64,000 bases of DNA from contig NC_135505.1 in the NCBI RefSeq assembly GCF_052857255.1, forward strand, positions 46,144,520-46,208,519, in the 5' to 3' direction. Source of the DNA: Amblyomma americanum (taxonomy: Eukaryota > Arthropoda > Arachnida > Ixodida > Ixodidae). Both the position numbers and the translations under genes were made by a program. Numbering within the stretch: the stretch's first letter is position 1; each line of letters begins with the position of its first letter. Below are positions 43,740 through 54,700 of this stretch, piece after piece. The notes beneath the pieces were generated by a model, which ran no database searches, was not told the DNA's origin, and saw only the letters and a list, made by a program, of their open reading frames with translations.

Positions 43740-46566
43740 TTTATATTTACTAGCCCAAGCGCTGTAGAATCACGGACGTCAGGTTGGACAACTGGTTGAC
43801 CATAAACCGGAGCAAAGAAGTCGCAGAGTTGTCCAGTGGTATGACGGTAATCAGGGAAGAGGCGGCAGGAAATGACTGGTGGGCGGCAGGAAGGTGATGT
43901 TGCTGCGCCATTGATAGATGCGGCGGATGATTCCGCTGCCCGTCTACGTCGAGAGAACAGTTCACGGTGTGGCCGGAGCTTGGTGACCTCCGCTAAAAGG
44001 CGTGCGGTTTGTTCGTCGACTGCTGCCATGTCATCCTCCGGTAGTTCAGGCACACTGCGCTGCTTTGCTGGCTATTTTCGGATGGGTTCTTTTCGGAGAG
44101 TACCGTTAGAAGACTGCTGAGCTGAAGGAACATGCGAAGTGTGCTCAGGGAGCTCCGGCTACTCGTCGTTATTACACTGAAGAGCTGCGAATCGATTGGA
44201 TGTCGGCAGTGAAGTTATACTGTCTTGTATTGGCCAATGCTTAGTCATTCGACAACGAGCCTGTTGTGTAGCCTTTTGTTTTTTCGGACAACTTGGAGAT
44301 ATTATGTCGTGGTCGTCGGATTTACAAAGGCCGCATCGATAAGCATCTTTCAATGCCGATGTACTTTAATCGGCAGCAGAGAAGGGGCAGGATTTCCGCA
44401 TATGTCCAGTGCGGAAGCAGTTATAGCAATGTACCGCACTCGGTTTATATGGCCGAGGCCGTAAAATACAGCCATAATAGTACAGATGGGCTGCTAGTGA
44501 CAGAGTGCCTTGCAAGGTGACTATGCAAGAGCGCCCCTTTCCCATGCATCGGGCCCGGATGCCACGGTGCGTGGGACAGTACAGCTCACGCTGGAGGGCA
44601 GTTTGATCATCAGTGATATCGACGTTGTAGACGACGCAGCGCTGCAAGTCGGAGCCTTCAACTATATACACTTGTACTGGCACTGAGATTTCGCTTGTCA
44701 GTGAAATACTGGTGAGCGTTTGCAGCCGTTCTACGGCAGCCAGAATCGTAAGCCACACTGTAACAATGTTGGACTTTGCCCTGGCTGTGAAGCCCGAAAA
44801 CCTCTGGTTCCGAGGCACGTGTCCAAGTTAGCTTGTAAAGTCTTGTTGGGTATAACCGTGAGGCTTTTGTTGGCCAGTGATTTAATGGTCACTTTGTAAG
44901 AAGATGATCCGGGTGTAGGCTTCACCGAGTTCTCGATAGTAGAGAGTTATAGCATATGGTTACCGTGTTTACGTTACTGTTTACCGGGCCCGGCAAGCGA
45001 CGTTCGCGCATGCGCCGCCACCTGCCGGTCCGCAAACACTTTACGGAATCCCTTTTAGCGTTGCAGAGAGTTAGCGTTCGCTTGTAAACAAACATGGCGG
45101 CGCCCTGCACGGCCGCTTCGGACCAAATACAGCACCGCCGCGGCGTTCTTCGGCGCCATTTCTAGCTATACATGAAGGCGTTCGCTTTTTATTTGCAAAC
45201 TCTCACTCGTACGTTGAGGTTTGAGTAACAACTAGGCCATGTTTTTGAGATTATTTGTCGATTTTTGAGCAGTTAAGCTTGACTATATGTCGTGTACATA
45301 GCCAAATAGCAACGACTACACTGCAGCTCTTTAGTTTCGAACCCGATTTAACATTTTTCTATATTTTCATGATTTTTTCATCGAAAAAAAAAGACTGGTA
45401 ATTCTTTTAGTATATTCATCAGTAATTGCAGAAAATAAAAAGTTTCTCAGGCCCGGTGTTGGCGCGCTTTAACTTACTGCCACTAGATGGCGCCACGGCG
45501 TTCACATCCAAACACATAAAGAAGCGACGTTGCGGCACGGCGAACAGGTGTCGTAGTTGTGTTTTGTTTTTTTACAGCGCTCGCAAAGCAACGTGCGCTG
45601 TGTATGCAAGCTTACTGAGGTCTACGTAATGAAATTGTCAACTGGCCAGGGCAGGCAAATGTGTCTAGCTTCACGCCTGCACATTTGAAAAGCCGCTGAG
45701 TCGGCTGTTAGATGAAGTGCAGTCGGTACGCCTTTATATGCAGAGAAAAAGATTATTAAAGTGTAGCATTTCACTTCATAGAAATTATTGCAATGCATTC
45801 GTATTTTTATAATTAAAAGCTGGGCATCTGCCATCATCATCATTCGTTTTAGCCCTACGGTAACTTGTTACGGGACAGACGGTACGCTAAAACGTCTTCT
45901 GGCGTTCGCCGCGCTAACCGGAAAATCCGGCGTCCGGTAACACGGTAAACGGTAACGTAAACACGGTAACGATATGCTATAACTCTCTAGTAATACAAGT
46001 GCGCTTACCTTGGGAGTCATCAGTTGCCGAAGGTGGAATCGGTTGGCTGTCGTTTGAGGGACGCTTGTGAGTTGCGCACGGGCACTTTTGCACGGGTAGA
46101 GGTGCCGATGAGTCCATTGGAATGCCCTGTTCATCATGGCGTGCGGTTTGAGGCCCATCCGGTAGTGTAGAATTGATGGCCATGTGCCCTGGTGGCACAT
46201 CACTCACGATCAGCCCGGCATTTCGGGAAGGCAGGAGGGGTGCATCTGCCGATGAACCGGGAGCACAAAGCAGGACCTGGCACCGTGGATCAGGTGTCGA
46301 CTGCGTGGAAGGTGATGCCACGAGAGACGCCGCCAGAGCTACCTACGCCAGCGTGGCAGCGGAGGCACTAAGCCTAGTGTCAGTGCCCAGCTAAGCTGCA
46401 CTCATGCATGGTTCCCAGGAAGCCTTAGACGGAGGGAGGACGTGCGGAGCTTCTTCAGAAGGCGAGGATGCCGTTCTCTTCAAATAGGGCATGTATTTAC
46501 GTGGATGGCGAGGTTTTTCTGAAGAGCGCTGTGCAGCCACTTTAGCAGGGACAAACTTCTTTTTGC
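43740..46566 (-). pseudogene. I-like LINE ORF1 (Gag-like, two zinc knuckles), split
   Basis: The 5' part (46566-45992) encodes a low-complexity basic N-terminus (KKKFVPAKVAAQRS) ending ..DDSQGKRTCIT. The 3' part resumes at 44937 after a 1,048-bp transposon. It runs through KVTIKSLANKSLTVIPNKT to a nucleocapsid-like region with CYNCFRTGHMRKSC (about 44410-44370) and a second knuckle CGLCKSDDHDIISPSC (about 44335-44288). It ends in a variable tail (44053-43740). Such ORF1 proteins coat the LINE RNA. Frameshifts near 44820, 44360 and 44160 add to the insertion. Confidence 0.82.
44941..45988. mobile_element. 1,048-bp non-autonomous TIR transposon
   Basis: Terminal inverted repeats of 47 bp with two mismatches (44941-44987 and 45942-45988) starting AGAGAGTTATAGCATAT. 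Their inner part is built from GTTACCG/GTTTACG units. Flanked by AGT on both sides (44938-44940 and 45989-45991), a 3-bp target duplication. The interior has no transposase frame. Three-base duplications occur in PIF/Harbinger and a few other superfamilies, but the termini do not let me assign one. Confidence 0.87.
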
Positions 46567-46925
46567 CCACAGTGCTGTTCGTCGACAAACATGGGGCCAG
46601 GTCACTTATCCGCCTTCCTCAATAAGGCGCTTTTCTTGTTTACATTGTGCACCCCGGCACTGCTGCAACGCATCTGCGCTTACAAACGACGATTCTACAG
46701 GTGCTGCTGCTGCATCCTGGGCCTGCTACCGAGTGAACCGTGCTGCTTGGATGGGTCCAATATGAATGTCTGTAAGAGCGAAGCTGGAGCATCATGAAAC
46801 AGTTTGTGAAATGCCGCTTCCTTTCGGAATATTCGCATCACCCTGCACCACCAACATTGGACGCTACAGTGCTGTTCGTCGACAAACATAGGGCCACTTC
46901 ACTTATCCGCCTGCCTCTAACGAAT
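46567..46925 (+). repeat. 297-bp satellite array, right part
   Basis: Continues the array with CAGTGCTGTTCGTCGACAAA at 46569 and again at about 46866. The phase marker is at 46657. It decays after CCTCTAACG. Confidence 0.88.
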
Positions 46926-47099
46926 GACATTTCTCCAAGATATCATGTAGCTTTAGATCATATTTGCCATCGTTGTCGGGACCGAAGTGTTTAGATCAGA
47001 TATGCTTCCTATATACTTTCATCAGAGGCTTTACGGCGAAAAGCGATGCCTTCTCCTCACTCAGAGACTCCTTTGATAAGTCTACGTTGATAAGGAGGA

Positions 47100-48850
47100 A
47101 GCTGTACCAGCAAGCGGTACTTTATCTAGTGAGGCTAGCCTAGCAGTGCTGTTCGAGGAACTAGCGGGAATTAAATGGGATGTGATAGGGCTTAGCGAAG
47201 ATAGGAGGACAGGTGAAGCGTATACAGTACTAAAGGACGGACACATACTGTGCTATCACGGATTAGAGGATAGACAAGAACTAGGTGTGGGATTCCTCAT
47301 TAATAAGAATATAGCTGGCAACGTAGAGGAGCTTTATAGTATTAACGAGAGGGTATCAGCTATAGTAATTAGGCTGGATAGGAGGTACAAGCTGAAAGTA
47401 GTGCAGGCCTAAGCACAGCAGATCTGTTGAAGGATGGAGGAGACGTCGTGCTGGAAAAACTAGCCACCCTCTATACACAATGCCTTCTGACCTCGACTGT
47501 ACCAGAAGCTTGGAAGAATGCAAACATTATCTTAATTCATAAGAAGGGAGACGCCAAGGACTTGATAAATTGCAGGCCGATCAGCTTACTATCAGTTGCC
47601 TACAAAGTATTTACTAAGGTAATCGCTAATAGAGTCAGGGAAACGTTTTACTTTAATCAACCAAATGATCAGGCAGGCTTTCGTAAAGGATATCCTACAA
47701 TAGATCATATTCACACTATAAATCAGGTGATAGAGAAATGCGCAGAATATAACCAACCTCTATATATAGCTTTCATTGATTACGAGAAAGCAATCGACTC
47801 AGTGGAAACCTCAGCAGTCATACAGGCATTGCCTAATCAGGGGGTAGAAGAGCCTTATGTCAAACTACTGGAAGATATATATAGCAACTGCACAGCTACT
47901 ATAGTCCTCCATAAAGCCAGCAATAAAATTCCAATAAGGAAGGGCGTTAGGCAAGGAGACACGATCTCACCAATGCTGTTCACTGCATGTTTACAGGAGG
48001 TATTTCGAGACCTAAACTGGGAACAATTGGGAATAAAAATAAATGAAGAATACCTAAATAATCTGCGATTTGCTGATGACATTGCCTTGCTGAGTCACTC
48101 AGAAGGAGAACTGCAAATCATGATCAATGAGTTAGACAGGCAGAGCAGATCGATGGGTCTAAAAATTAACATGCAGAAAACCAAGGCAATGTTCAACAGC
48201 CTAGCAAGGGAACAACAGTTCACAATTGGCAGCGAGAGCGTAGAAGCTGTGACGGAATACGTCTACTTAGGGCAGGTAGTGACAGCTGATCCGGATCATG
48301 AGAGGGAGATAACTAGAAGGATAAGAATGGGGTGGAGCGCATATGGCAAATTCTCGCAGATCATGAGTGGCAGTTTACCAATTTCCATCAAGAGGAAATT
48401 GTGCAACAGCTTAATCTTACCGGTACTCACCTACGGGGCAGAAACATGGAGGCTAACGAAAAGAGTTCAGCTTAAGTTAATGACAACGCAGCGAGCCATG
48501 GAAAGAAAAATGATAGGTGAAGCGTTAAGGGACCGGAAGCGGGCAGAGTGGGTGAGGGAACAAACACTGGTTAATGACATCCTAGTCGAAATCAAGAGAA
48601 AGAAATGGGCTTGAGCAGGGCATGTAATGCGAAGGCAAGATAACCGCTGGTCCTTAAGAGTTACGGAGTGGATTCCAAGAGAAAGTAAGCGCAGCAGGGG
48701 GTGGCAGAAGGTTAGGTGGGCGGATGAGATTAAGAAGTTTGCAGGCAAAGGGTGGATGCAGCTGGCAAAGGATAGGGTTAATTCGAGAGACATGGGAGAG
48801 GACTTTGCCCTGCAGTGGGTGTAGTAAGGCTGATGATGATGAAGATGGTG
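47100..48850 (+). mobile_element. RTE-like LINE with internal deletion, plus strand
   Basis: Contains the N-terminal endonuclease segment (47146-47409), then jumps directly into RT (47427). About a kilobase of endonuclease and RT N-terminus is missing compared with the family layout. The 3' end is a short GATGATGATGAAGATGG tail. Confidence 0.85.
47146..48822 (+). pseudogene. RTE-like LINE polyprotein remnant
   Basis: Endonuclease part: KWDVIGLSEDRRTGEAYTV, GVGFLINKNIAG and NERVSAIVIRLD. After the deletion the frame changes. RT then shows AWKNANIILIHKKGDA, NCRPISLLSVAYKVFTKV, DQAGFRKGYPTIDHIHT, FIDYEKAIDSV, RKGVRQGDTISPMLF and the catalytic LRFADDIALLSHSEGE (about 48064). The thumb and tail read EYVYLGQVV, LPVLTYGAETW and VEIKRKKWA, followed by a TGA at 48612-48614 and then GHVMRRQDNRW in the same frame to 48822. 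Motifs such as FIDYEKA, RQGDT and GAETW are typical of the RTE/BovB group. Not functional. Confidence 0.9.
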
Positions 48851-48907
48851 GTACCAGCAAAAAAATGACACCCCGGTTCACGTTCGCTGTTGCTGCTTGC
48901 AAGGCAA

Positions 48908-49302
48908 GTCATCATAATCATCATCATCATCATCATCATCATCAGCCTGACCCCACCCACTGTAGCGCAGAGTCCTCTCCCGTGTCTCTCCAATTAACCC
49001 TGTCCTTCGCCAGCTGCGCCCACCCTATGCCTGTAAACTTCCTAATCTCGTCTGCCCACCTAACCTTCTGCCGCCTCCTGCTACGCTTGCATTCTCTTCG
49101 AAACCACTCCGTACCCCTTAAGGACCAGTGGTTATCTTGCCTTCGCATTACATGCCCTGCCCGAGCCCATTTCTTCCTCTTGATTTCGACTAGGATGTCA
49201 TTAACCCGCATTTGTTCCCTCACCCACTCTGCCTGCTTCTGGGCTCTTATCCTTACATCTATTAGTTTTCTCTCCATGGTACGCTGCGTTGTCCATGAAA
49301 TA
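48908..49302 (-). mobile_element. RTE-like LINE 3' fragment, minus strand
   Basis: 5'-truncated second copy facing the first. Minus strand reads TMERKLIDVRIRAQKQAEWV, VEIKRKKWARAGHVMRRQDN and DSALQWVGSG, with arginine where the plus copy has its TGA. Ends in an (ATG)n tail seen as (CAT)n at 48910-48943. The two 3' ends are about 55 bp apart. Confidence 0.88.
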
Positions 49303-49382
49303 TAATGCTACAAACATTGTTGCCAGTGTTGCATTGACCTCCTGACCTGTATTATTGGTCTGCTGGCGAATTTGGCAGCCTA

Positions 49383-50610
49383 ATGATCGATGTGTGTACA
49401 GGTATTCAAAATTCAGTCCTAATTATCTTTCGTGATATTAATTTTCCAAATATCCGTGCGACACTCATCTCACCAAGTTATAATGTTGCGCATGCTCTCC
49501 AGAGGACTTGTCTTGATTTTCACTTAACTCAGCTCATTACAAAGCCCACGCGATGTGCAGGTACTATTACTAGCATTCGCGATTTGATTTGTGCCAGTAA
49601 TCCCCGTGCTAATTCCCAAATATTTTCCCTTAATTGTTTTCAGACGATAACAATTTTACTTTATTCATCAATCACCATATTCTCGAACGAAAAAACACCT
49701 CTAAACCGATGAGGCAATTTAACAGAGCTAATTTGGACGTGAATAATTTAAAACTAACTTCTTTTTCAGGACATGTCGTAGCTGAATATTATTCCCGTTC
49801 CAGTGAACAGAACTGGACTCTATTTAGAATATTTCTAATTAAACTATTATAACATGCATACCTGGTATCACAATCAAGTGCATTCAAATTGCACCTTAGT
49901 TGAATCAGCGGTTATGAAGAGCCAATAAAAAGAAAAAAAAAGTTTCTATAGGCAGGCACTTGCAACAACGTATTACCTACAAGGGAAGCCTACAAAAAAG
50001 AGATAAAGCTTACCAACGGAAGTCTAAAGCTTTACAGAGATATCTTGGCCACTATGCTATCCACTACGCACCCCTGAAATATTCACATTGTTTAACTCGC
50101 ATTAACAACGCTTTCTCATCTGTATTCACTCATGAAGTCATTGCTTGTTCCACAGTTCTCAATTCATTTCAAGACTAATCTAAGCCGCCATTAGTTACTA
50201 GTGAAAACGGTTTTCTTTCTTGCTAAGTAGTCTTAAAGATACCACAAGCACGGATATACTCGGCGTTAGCAACAGACCACTTGAAAGTTGTTTGAAAGTT
50301 GTGTCTGCACTTATTTCTCAATCCTTATCACCCGGATCTACCCCATGTGACTGGCGTGTTGCTAGCGTCACACCAACTGTACATACCTCGAATGTACATC
50401 GTTATAGTCATGCCTCCTATTTACAAACGCTTTCCAACCAGTGGCTTCTTGCAGCCTGTTCTGAAAGTGGTTCGTTGGCATCGAATTAGGAAGCCTGTCC
50501 AGCTCATCAGGACGTGGTGCGTGACAGAAACCAAAGGCACAAAACTCGAAGAGAATTTATCTGCCATTTCACTTGCACTCGTTCTCAAAAAAAAAATTTA
50601 GCAAACGATA
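49383..50610 (+). pseudogene. Decayed CR1-like LINE fragment
   Basis: Recognisable only by short matches in order to the ORF2 of the LINE at 21337: FRDINFPNIR (endonuclease GDFNFP region with the catalytic D conserved), CLDFHLTQLITKPTR, DNNFTLF, RQFNRANLDVNN, SSEQNWTLFR, NNAFSSVFTHE and CDWRVASVTP. Many frameshifts and stops, and the RT palm is lost. An old copy. Confidence 0.7.
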
Positions 50611-53000
50611 TCTGTGATACGAAGGCACTGTTTATATTGATGTGTGCGGAAGATTATCTCCAATCGAAACACTATGGAAACACAGTTCAAAGCCTCTGCA
50701 ATTTATTCATAAGCGGCTACCTCGCCTATTGAAGCAGAATAGACCACAGGGCTTAGCTACGCTAACTGGGAGATTCCAAATTCTTGATAACGTAGATTTC
50801 GCAAAGAAGGGGGGAACAGAATCGCAAGAAAGATACAAAACTGAAGCAGGACCTCTAAGTGTCAGCGCTATATATGCTTCACATTCTTCCTCAATTCTGT
50901 TGTCCCTCATCGTTCCCTCTGAGTCTGAATCATTCTCATACATAAATTTCCGATCGGCAGAAGTCGTCATCGTTCTTCATATTAAAGCTTATTTAATAGT
51001 CAGTGATAATCTTATCGTGTTTCATTTCCTCTACGATAGGATTCGCGACCCACAAATTTTCGATTTTGAAGGTCTCAACACAGCGACAGGTGCCACAAAA
51101 AGCTCGCAAGGACGTCCAGGTAGCAACCTACGAGCGTAACTGCACTAACTTTCGGCTCCTGAAACCTGCTTTATGCACGAACGAAGAGTCATTTTTTAAT
51201 AAGGAAACTGAAAAAACTAATTGAAGTCAAATTACGGTGAAGGGCAAGAAAAACTACATATATTTGGTTTGAAAAAACTGTTATAACAAACTCGACTCCA
51301 TAACGCTTTGAAAATCTCGCGCAAATCGTATTTCAAAACAAAAGTTTGCCAGGTCCCGCTGTCAAGCGGATCTGTGCGGATTAGTGAGAGCATTGTTTTT
51401 GAGCTTGATACAAAAAATGATACAATGATACAAAAAATCGGCGGTATTCCTGAGGCCAGAAGACGACGATATAGAGCAGCGCGAACTTGAAACATTACAC
51501 GCGTTCTCTTCGAATTAGCGCATAAAGCCATTGTACCGTTTTCAATCTCTTAGCTAACGGGTCGCCTGTCGTTGCGTCATCCAATCTGTCAGCTTATACG
51601 CTGTTACTGCTCCTTGCCCTCTCTGAACGCTCCTTTTTTCAGCATTTACGCCTGCATCCTGGCCACTCCCCCGAAGTGGGTATGTACCATCTTTGTTTGA
51701 GGCTGACCAGCAATCCAAAGCAATTACGCGCCTCTAATTCATTGAACATTAAAGTGTTTAGTTTGAGTAGTTGGTACTGACTCCTAAAATTCATTATTTA
51801 GCACAATGCCAAACGAAAGGAGGAAACAAATAAGTAGTGATCATTTGGTCGTAATGTGCTACGTTGGCGTCTACCATTTCTCCATTAATCATGAGATTAT
51901 AATTTTGCAGAGCAGCAGAACAAATTTCAACTGCTATACATTCTACATAGTTTGTTCTCTGTTTCCGAAGTGTCCACAAGAAGGCGGTCACGTCCGGGCT
52001 TGTCTCAGAAGCGAGAGAGTCGCATTTCCTTGCTTGCGTTGTTGAAACATATCACTGCACTTTGTTTCACACAAATGAGTGCTGCAATTAGTTTTTTGGT
52101 GATTTCAGTGCATTTTTCTTTTAAACATTATATTCAGAAACTTACCTGCAATTTCATTTGTAGAAATGAAGTTTACCAAGTACAACCTTTTGAAACCTGA
52201 AGCCAACACCAAAAAGAGCGAAGTGCACAGTTATCATTGAGATACTGGCCAAATCAATTGCATAATTTTTCATTACATGATGGGGAAATGTAGCTATGAT
52301 TACCCTGCAAATCCTACTGAATAACAGCTCAGATAGAGCACGATTGGTGCCAATAAGAAACTTGGGCTTTTTTCTCAGTTGCGGCTCGGGTCGATGCGCC
52401 TAATTTCGAGAAGTACTTTTCAAATGTAAGTGGGATGTTTGGTACCATTGTCTCCCAAAACTCTTTCAAGGTTTGAAGCCTCCACCCATACCTCAGCCTT
52501 ACGGATATATCTCCTTATAATCACATCGGTTTGTTCTTAATTATATGGTGCGAAAACACCCCAAATTCACTGTGCAGTGCATGCCCTTCCGCAGTGAATT
52601 CGCGCGCCCTAAACATTGTCAGTGTGTGCCATTGCCCCAGCCTGGAAATCAATTTTGCTCGTCGCGAGGACTGCCAATACCACGAGATCGTTTCAGACAC
52701 TATGACTTCCACTCTTTAGGTCGACAAGGGCTACATTAGTACTGAATATTAGATTAGAACTGCAGCAGTAATGCTCGCACAGTATACCGAATTCGGCATT
52801 ATAGGCGTTTTATTTAGGCTACTGTTTAAATGCCGGACAATCCTCGTTTTAAACATGTATTTAAAAATGTTGACGGCTACGAAGACTTGATTTAAACACG
52901 TAAAAACTCTCCATTAATATCACGTACATGTTGAAATTTTGCAGGGGGCGCTTTTTAAATGTAAATCCTGGCGGTGTTTTCAGATCGTTAGTTTAAGATA
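50611..53000. other. No recognisable gene
   Basis: AT-rich sequence with short frames only. No repeat family recognised. Confidence 0.5.
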
Positions 53001-53008
53001 ATTTATAA

Positions 53009-53204
53009 TAAGGAAGAAATTAGTCATTGCCATCCACGCGAGCGTAGCCATACGGCTATAAAAGAAAGCTATACAGCTTTCTCAGAAAGTTCGCGGCTAA
53101 GTAAAAAATCGTTCTGGTCCAGGGTTCGAACCCGGGACTCCCGCTTCACCAGAGCAGTCACTCCACCAAGTGAGCTAACCGGGACGACAAGCTTATGGCA
53201 TACC
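53009..53204 (-). mobile_element. SINE-B copy 1
   Basis: On the minus strand a tRNA-like head (53190-53105) with CCCGGTTAGCTCACTTGG and box B GGTTCGAACCC precedes a body GAAAGCTGTATAGCTTTC..TAGCCGTATGGCTACG. A CTGCT/AGCGG stem with a GGT anticodon position is discernible, but the acceptor is imperfect, so this is tRNA-derived and not a tRNA gene. Confidence 0.75.
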
Positions 53205-53812
53205 GGGAGAGAATTGATCAATAACTCGAAGTGGGAACAGTGTTGGCCAAATGTTTAGGGGAATCCCCTAAGGTGGAGCATATTGGTAATAAGGGAGTAA
53301 TTACTCATTGACACCCAACCGAGCGCAGCCATATGGTTAGAAAGTGAACCTATACAGCATGCTCAGAAATTTCGTGGTTAAAGAAAAATTCGTCCTGGTC
53401 CGAGGTTCGAACCAGGGATCAGCGCTTCACCAGAGCAGTAATTAGTAATAATTGGTTTTTTTGGGAGAAAGGAAATGGCGCAGTATCTGTCTCATATATC
53501 GTTGGACACCTGAACCGCGCAGTAAGGGAAGGGATAAAGGAGGGAGTGAAAGAAGAAAGGAAGAATAGGTGCCGTAGTGGAGAGCTCCGGAATAATTTCG
53601 ACCACCTGGGGATCTTTAACGTGCACTGACATCGTACAGCACACGGGCGCCTTAGCGTTTTTCCTCCATAAAAACGCAGCCGCCGCGGTCGGGTTCGAGC
53701 CCGGAAACTCCGGATCAGTAGTCGAGCGCCCTAACCACTGAGCCACCGCGGCGGGGCTCACCAGAGCAGTCGTTCTATCAACAAAGGTAACCAGGGCGGC
53801 AAGCTTATGGAA
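53205..53812 (-). mobile_element. SINE-B copy 2, interrupted by SINE-A
   Basis: Same family and orientation as its neighbour. Tail AGGGGATTCCCCTAAACATT (inverse at 53240-53265), body at 53300-53385, and a head split at 53439/53758 by a complete SINE-A. Confidence 0.78.
53440..53757 (-). mobile_element. SINE-A copy 2, inside SINE-B
   Basis: Complete minus-strand copy with box A and B (CGGGTTCGAGCCCGG at about 53691-53705), the GTGCACGTTAAAGATCCC block and a TTA-type tail. Flanked by the 13-bp duplication TCACCAGAGCAGT at 53427-53439 and 53758-53770. Confidence 0.92.
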
Positions 53813-53905
53813 GAATATTTCTTTAACTACTAGGTTTCTGAGAAAGCTGCATAGCTTTCCTTTGTAGCCTTTAGGCTGTGCTCGGATGGATGCCAATGAG
53901 TAGTT
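53813..53905 (+). mobile_element. SINE-B body fragment
   Basis: Plus-strand body (TTTCTGAGAAAGCTGCATAG..GGATGGATGCCAATGAG) without a head. Confidence 0.6.
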
Positions 53906-54519
53906 ACGGACGAGTGGATTACTCGAAGCTTTGGCCTTGTGCCAGAGAATACACCCTGCATTCGGTAGGCGCTGGGTTCGATCCCAAGTGCCGCTGGGTA
54001 CCCCCCAGCTTTCTAATGAGCACAAGATTTCCCCTTCTGAGGTGAGATTGTTGAGGATAGGGTCCTGGACCAAACCGTTGCCTTGACGGATCAGAGAAAA
54101 TTTCCGCCGTCAAGAAACCCTGAACGCGCCTCGTGCGGTAGAAGCCGATATGTGGCCTTCTCTTTTTACTTATCTGTGATCCGTCAAGAAAACTGTTCAG
54201 CCCAGGACACTTTTCCTATGCATCTTACCCTAGAAGAGCAGAGCACCAGGCAAGGGCAAACCTTGTACCGATTTAAAAACTGGTGGGTAGAAGGCGGCAC
54301 AGAATATCGAACTCAGCACCTTTCAAATGTGAAGCGGTTGCTCTACCTTAGCTCTGTCTCTCTTCCAAGCCCATTGACGGGATTTCAAGGCGCAGGCTCC
54401 TTTGCCAAGACAAAAAACCCTAGCAGGTCGAGCACAAGGCCGGGCCATAGCTTGTACTCATTTTGAGGAAACCGGTGAGTAACCGTCTTGCAGTGGGAGT
54501 CGAACCCACCACCTGCCGA

Positions 54520-54700
54520 AAATTCGTCCCAGTCCGGGGTTCAAACCCCGGACTGGGGCGTATTTTTGTTTAACTACGAAGTTTTTAAGAAAGCCGCATA
54601 GCTTTTCCTTGCAGCCCTATGGCTGCGCTTGGGTGGATGTCTATCAGTAATTACTCCCTTATTACAAATCCACTCGACCTCAGGGGATTCCCCAAACATT
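54520..54700 (+). mobile_element. SINE-B copy with palindromic T-arm
   Basis: Partial head followed by the body (AAGAAAGCCGCATAGC..GGGTGGATG) and the tail GGGGATTCCCCAAACATTTG. The box B region is a 30-bp inverted repeat (54528-54557) with a 2-base loop. Confidence 0.65.

Larger units (their letters stand above)
39893..46566 (-). mobile_element. I-like LINE, nearly full length, minus strand
   Basis: Spans about 6.7 kb including two secondary insertions (44941-45988 and 42904-43000). On the minus strand: ORF1 with two CCHC knuckles, endonuclease, RT, RNase H and a C-terminal zinc finger, then a short 3' UTR. It is the same family as 4075-6960. It is inserted in one unit of the 297-bp satellite: 213 bp of that unit lie left and 86 bp right, totalling 299, so a short duplication (about TGTGG) is likely. 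The 5' end lies inside ORF1, so it is slightly 5'-truncated. Confidence 0.9.

Noticed and set aside
53105..53190. Functional tRNA-Thr on the minus strand
   Set aside because: Acceptor stem has mismatches and the sequence is the head of a repeated SINE-B unit.
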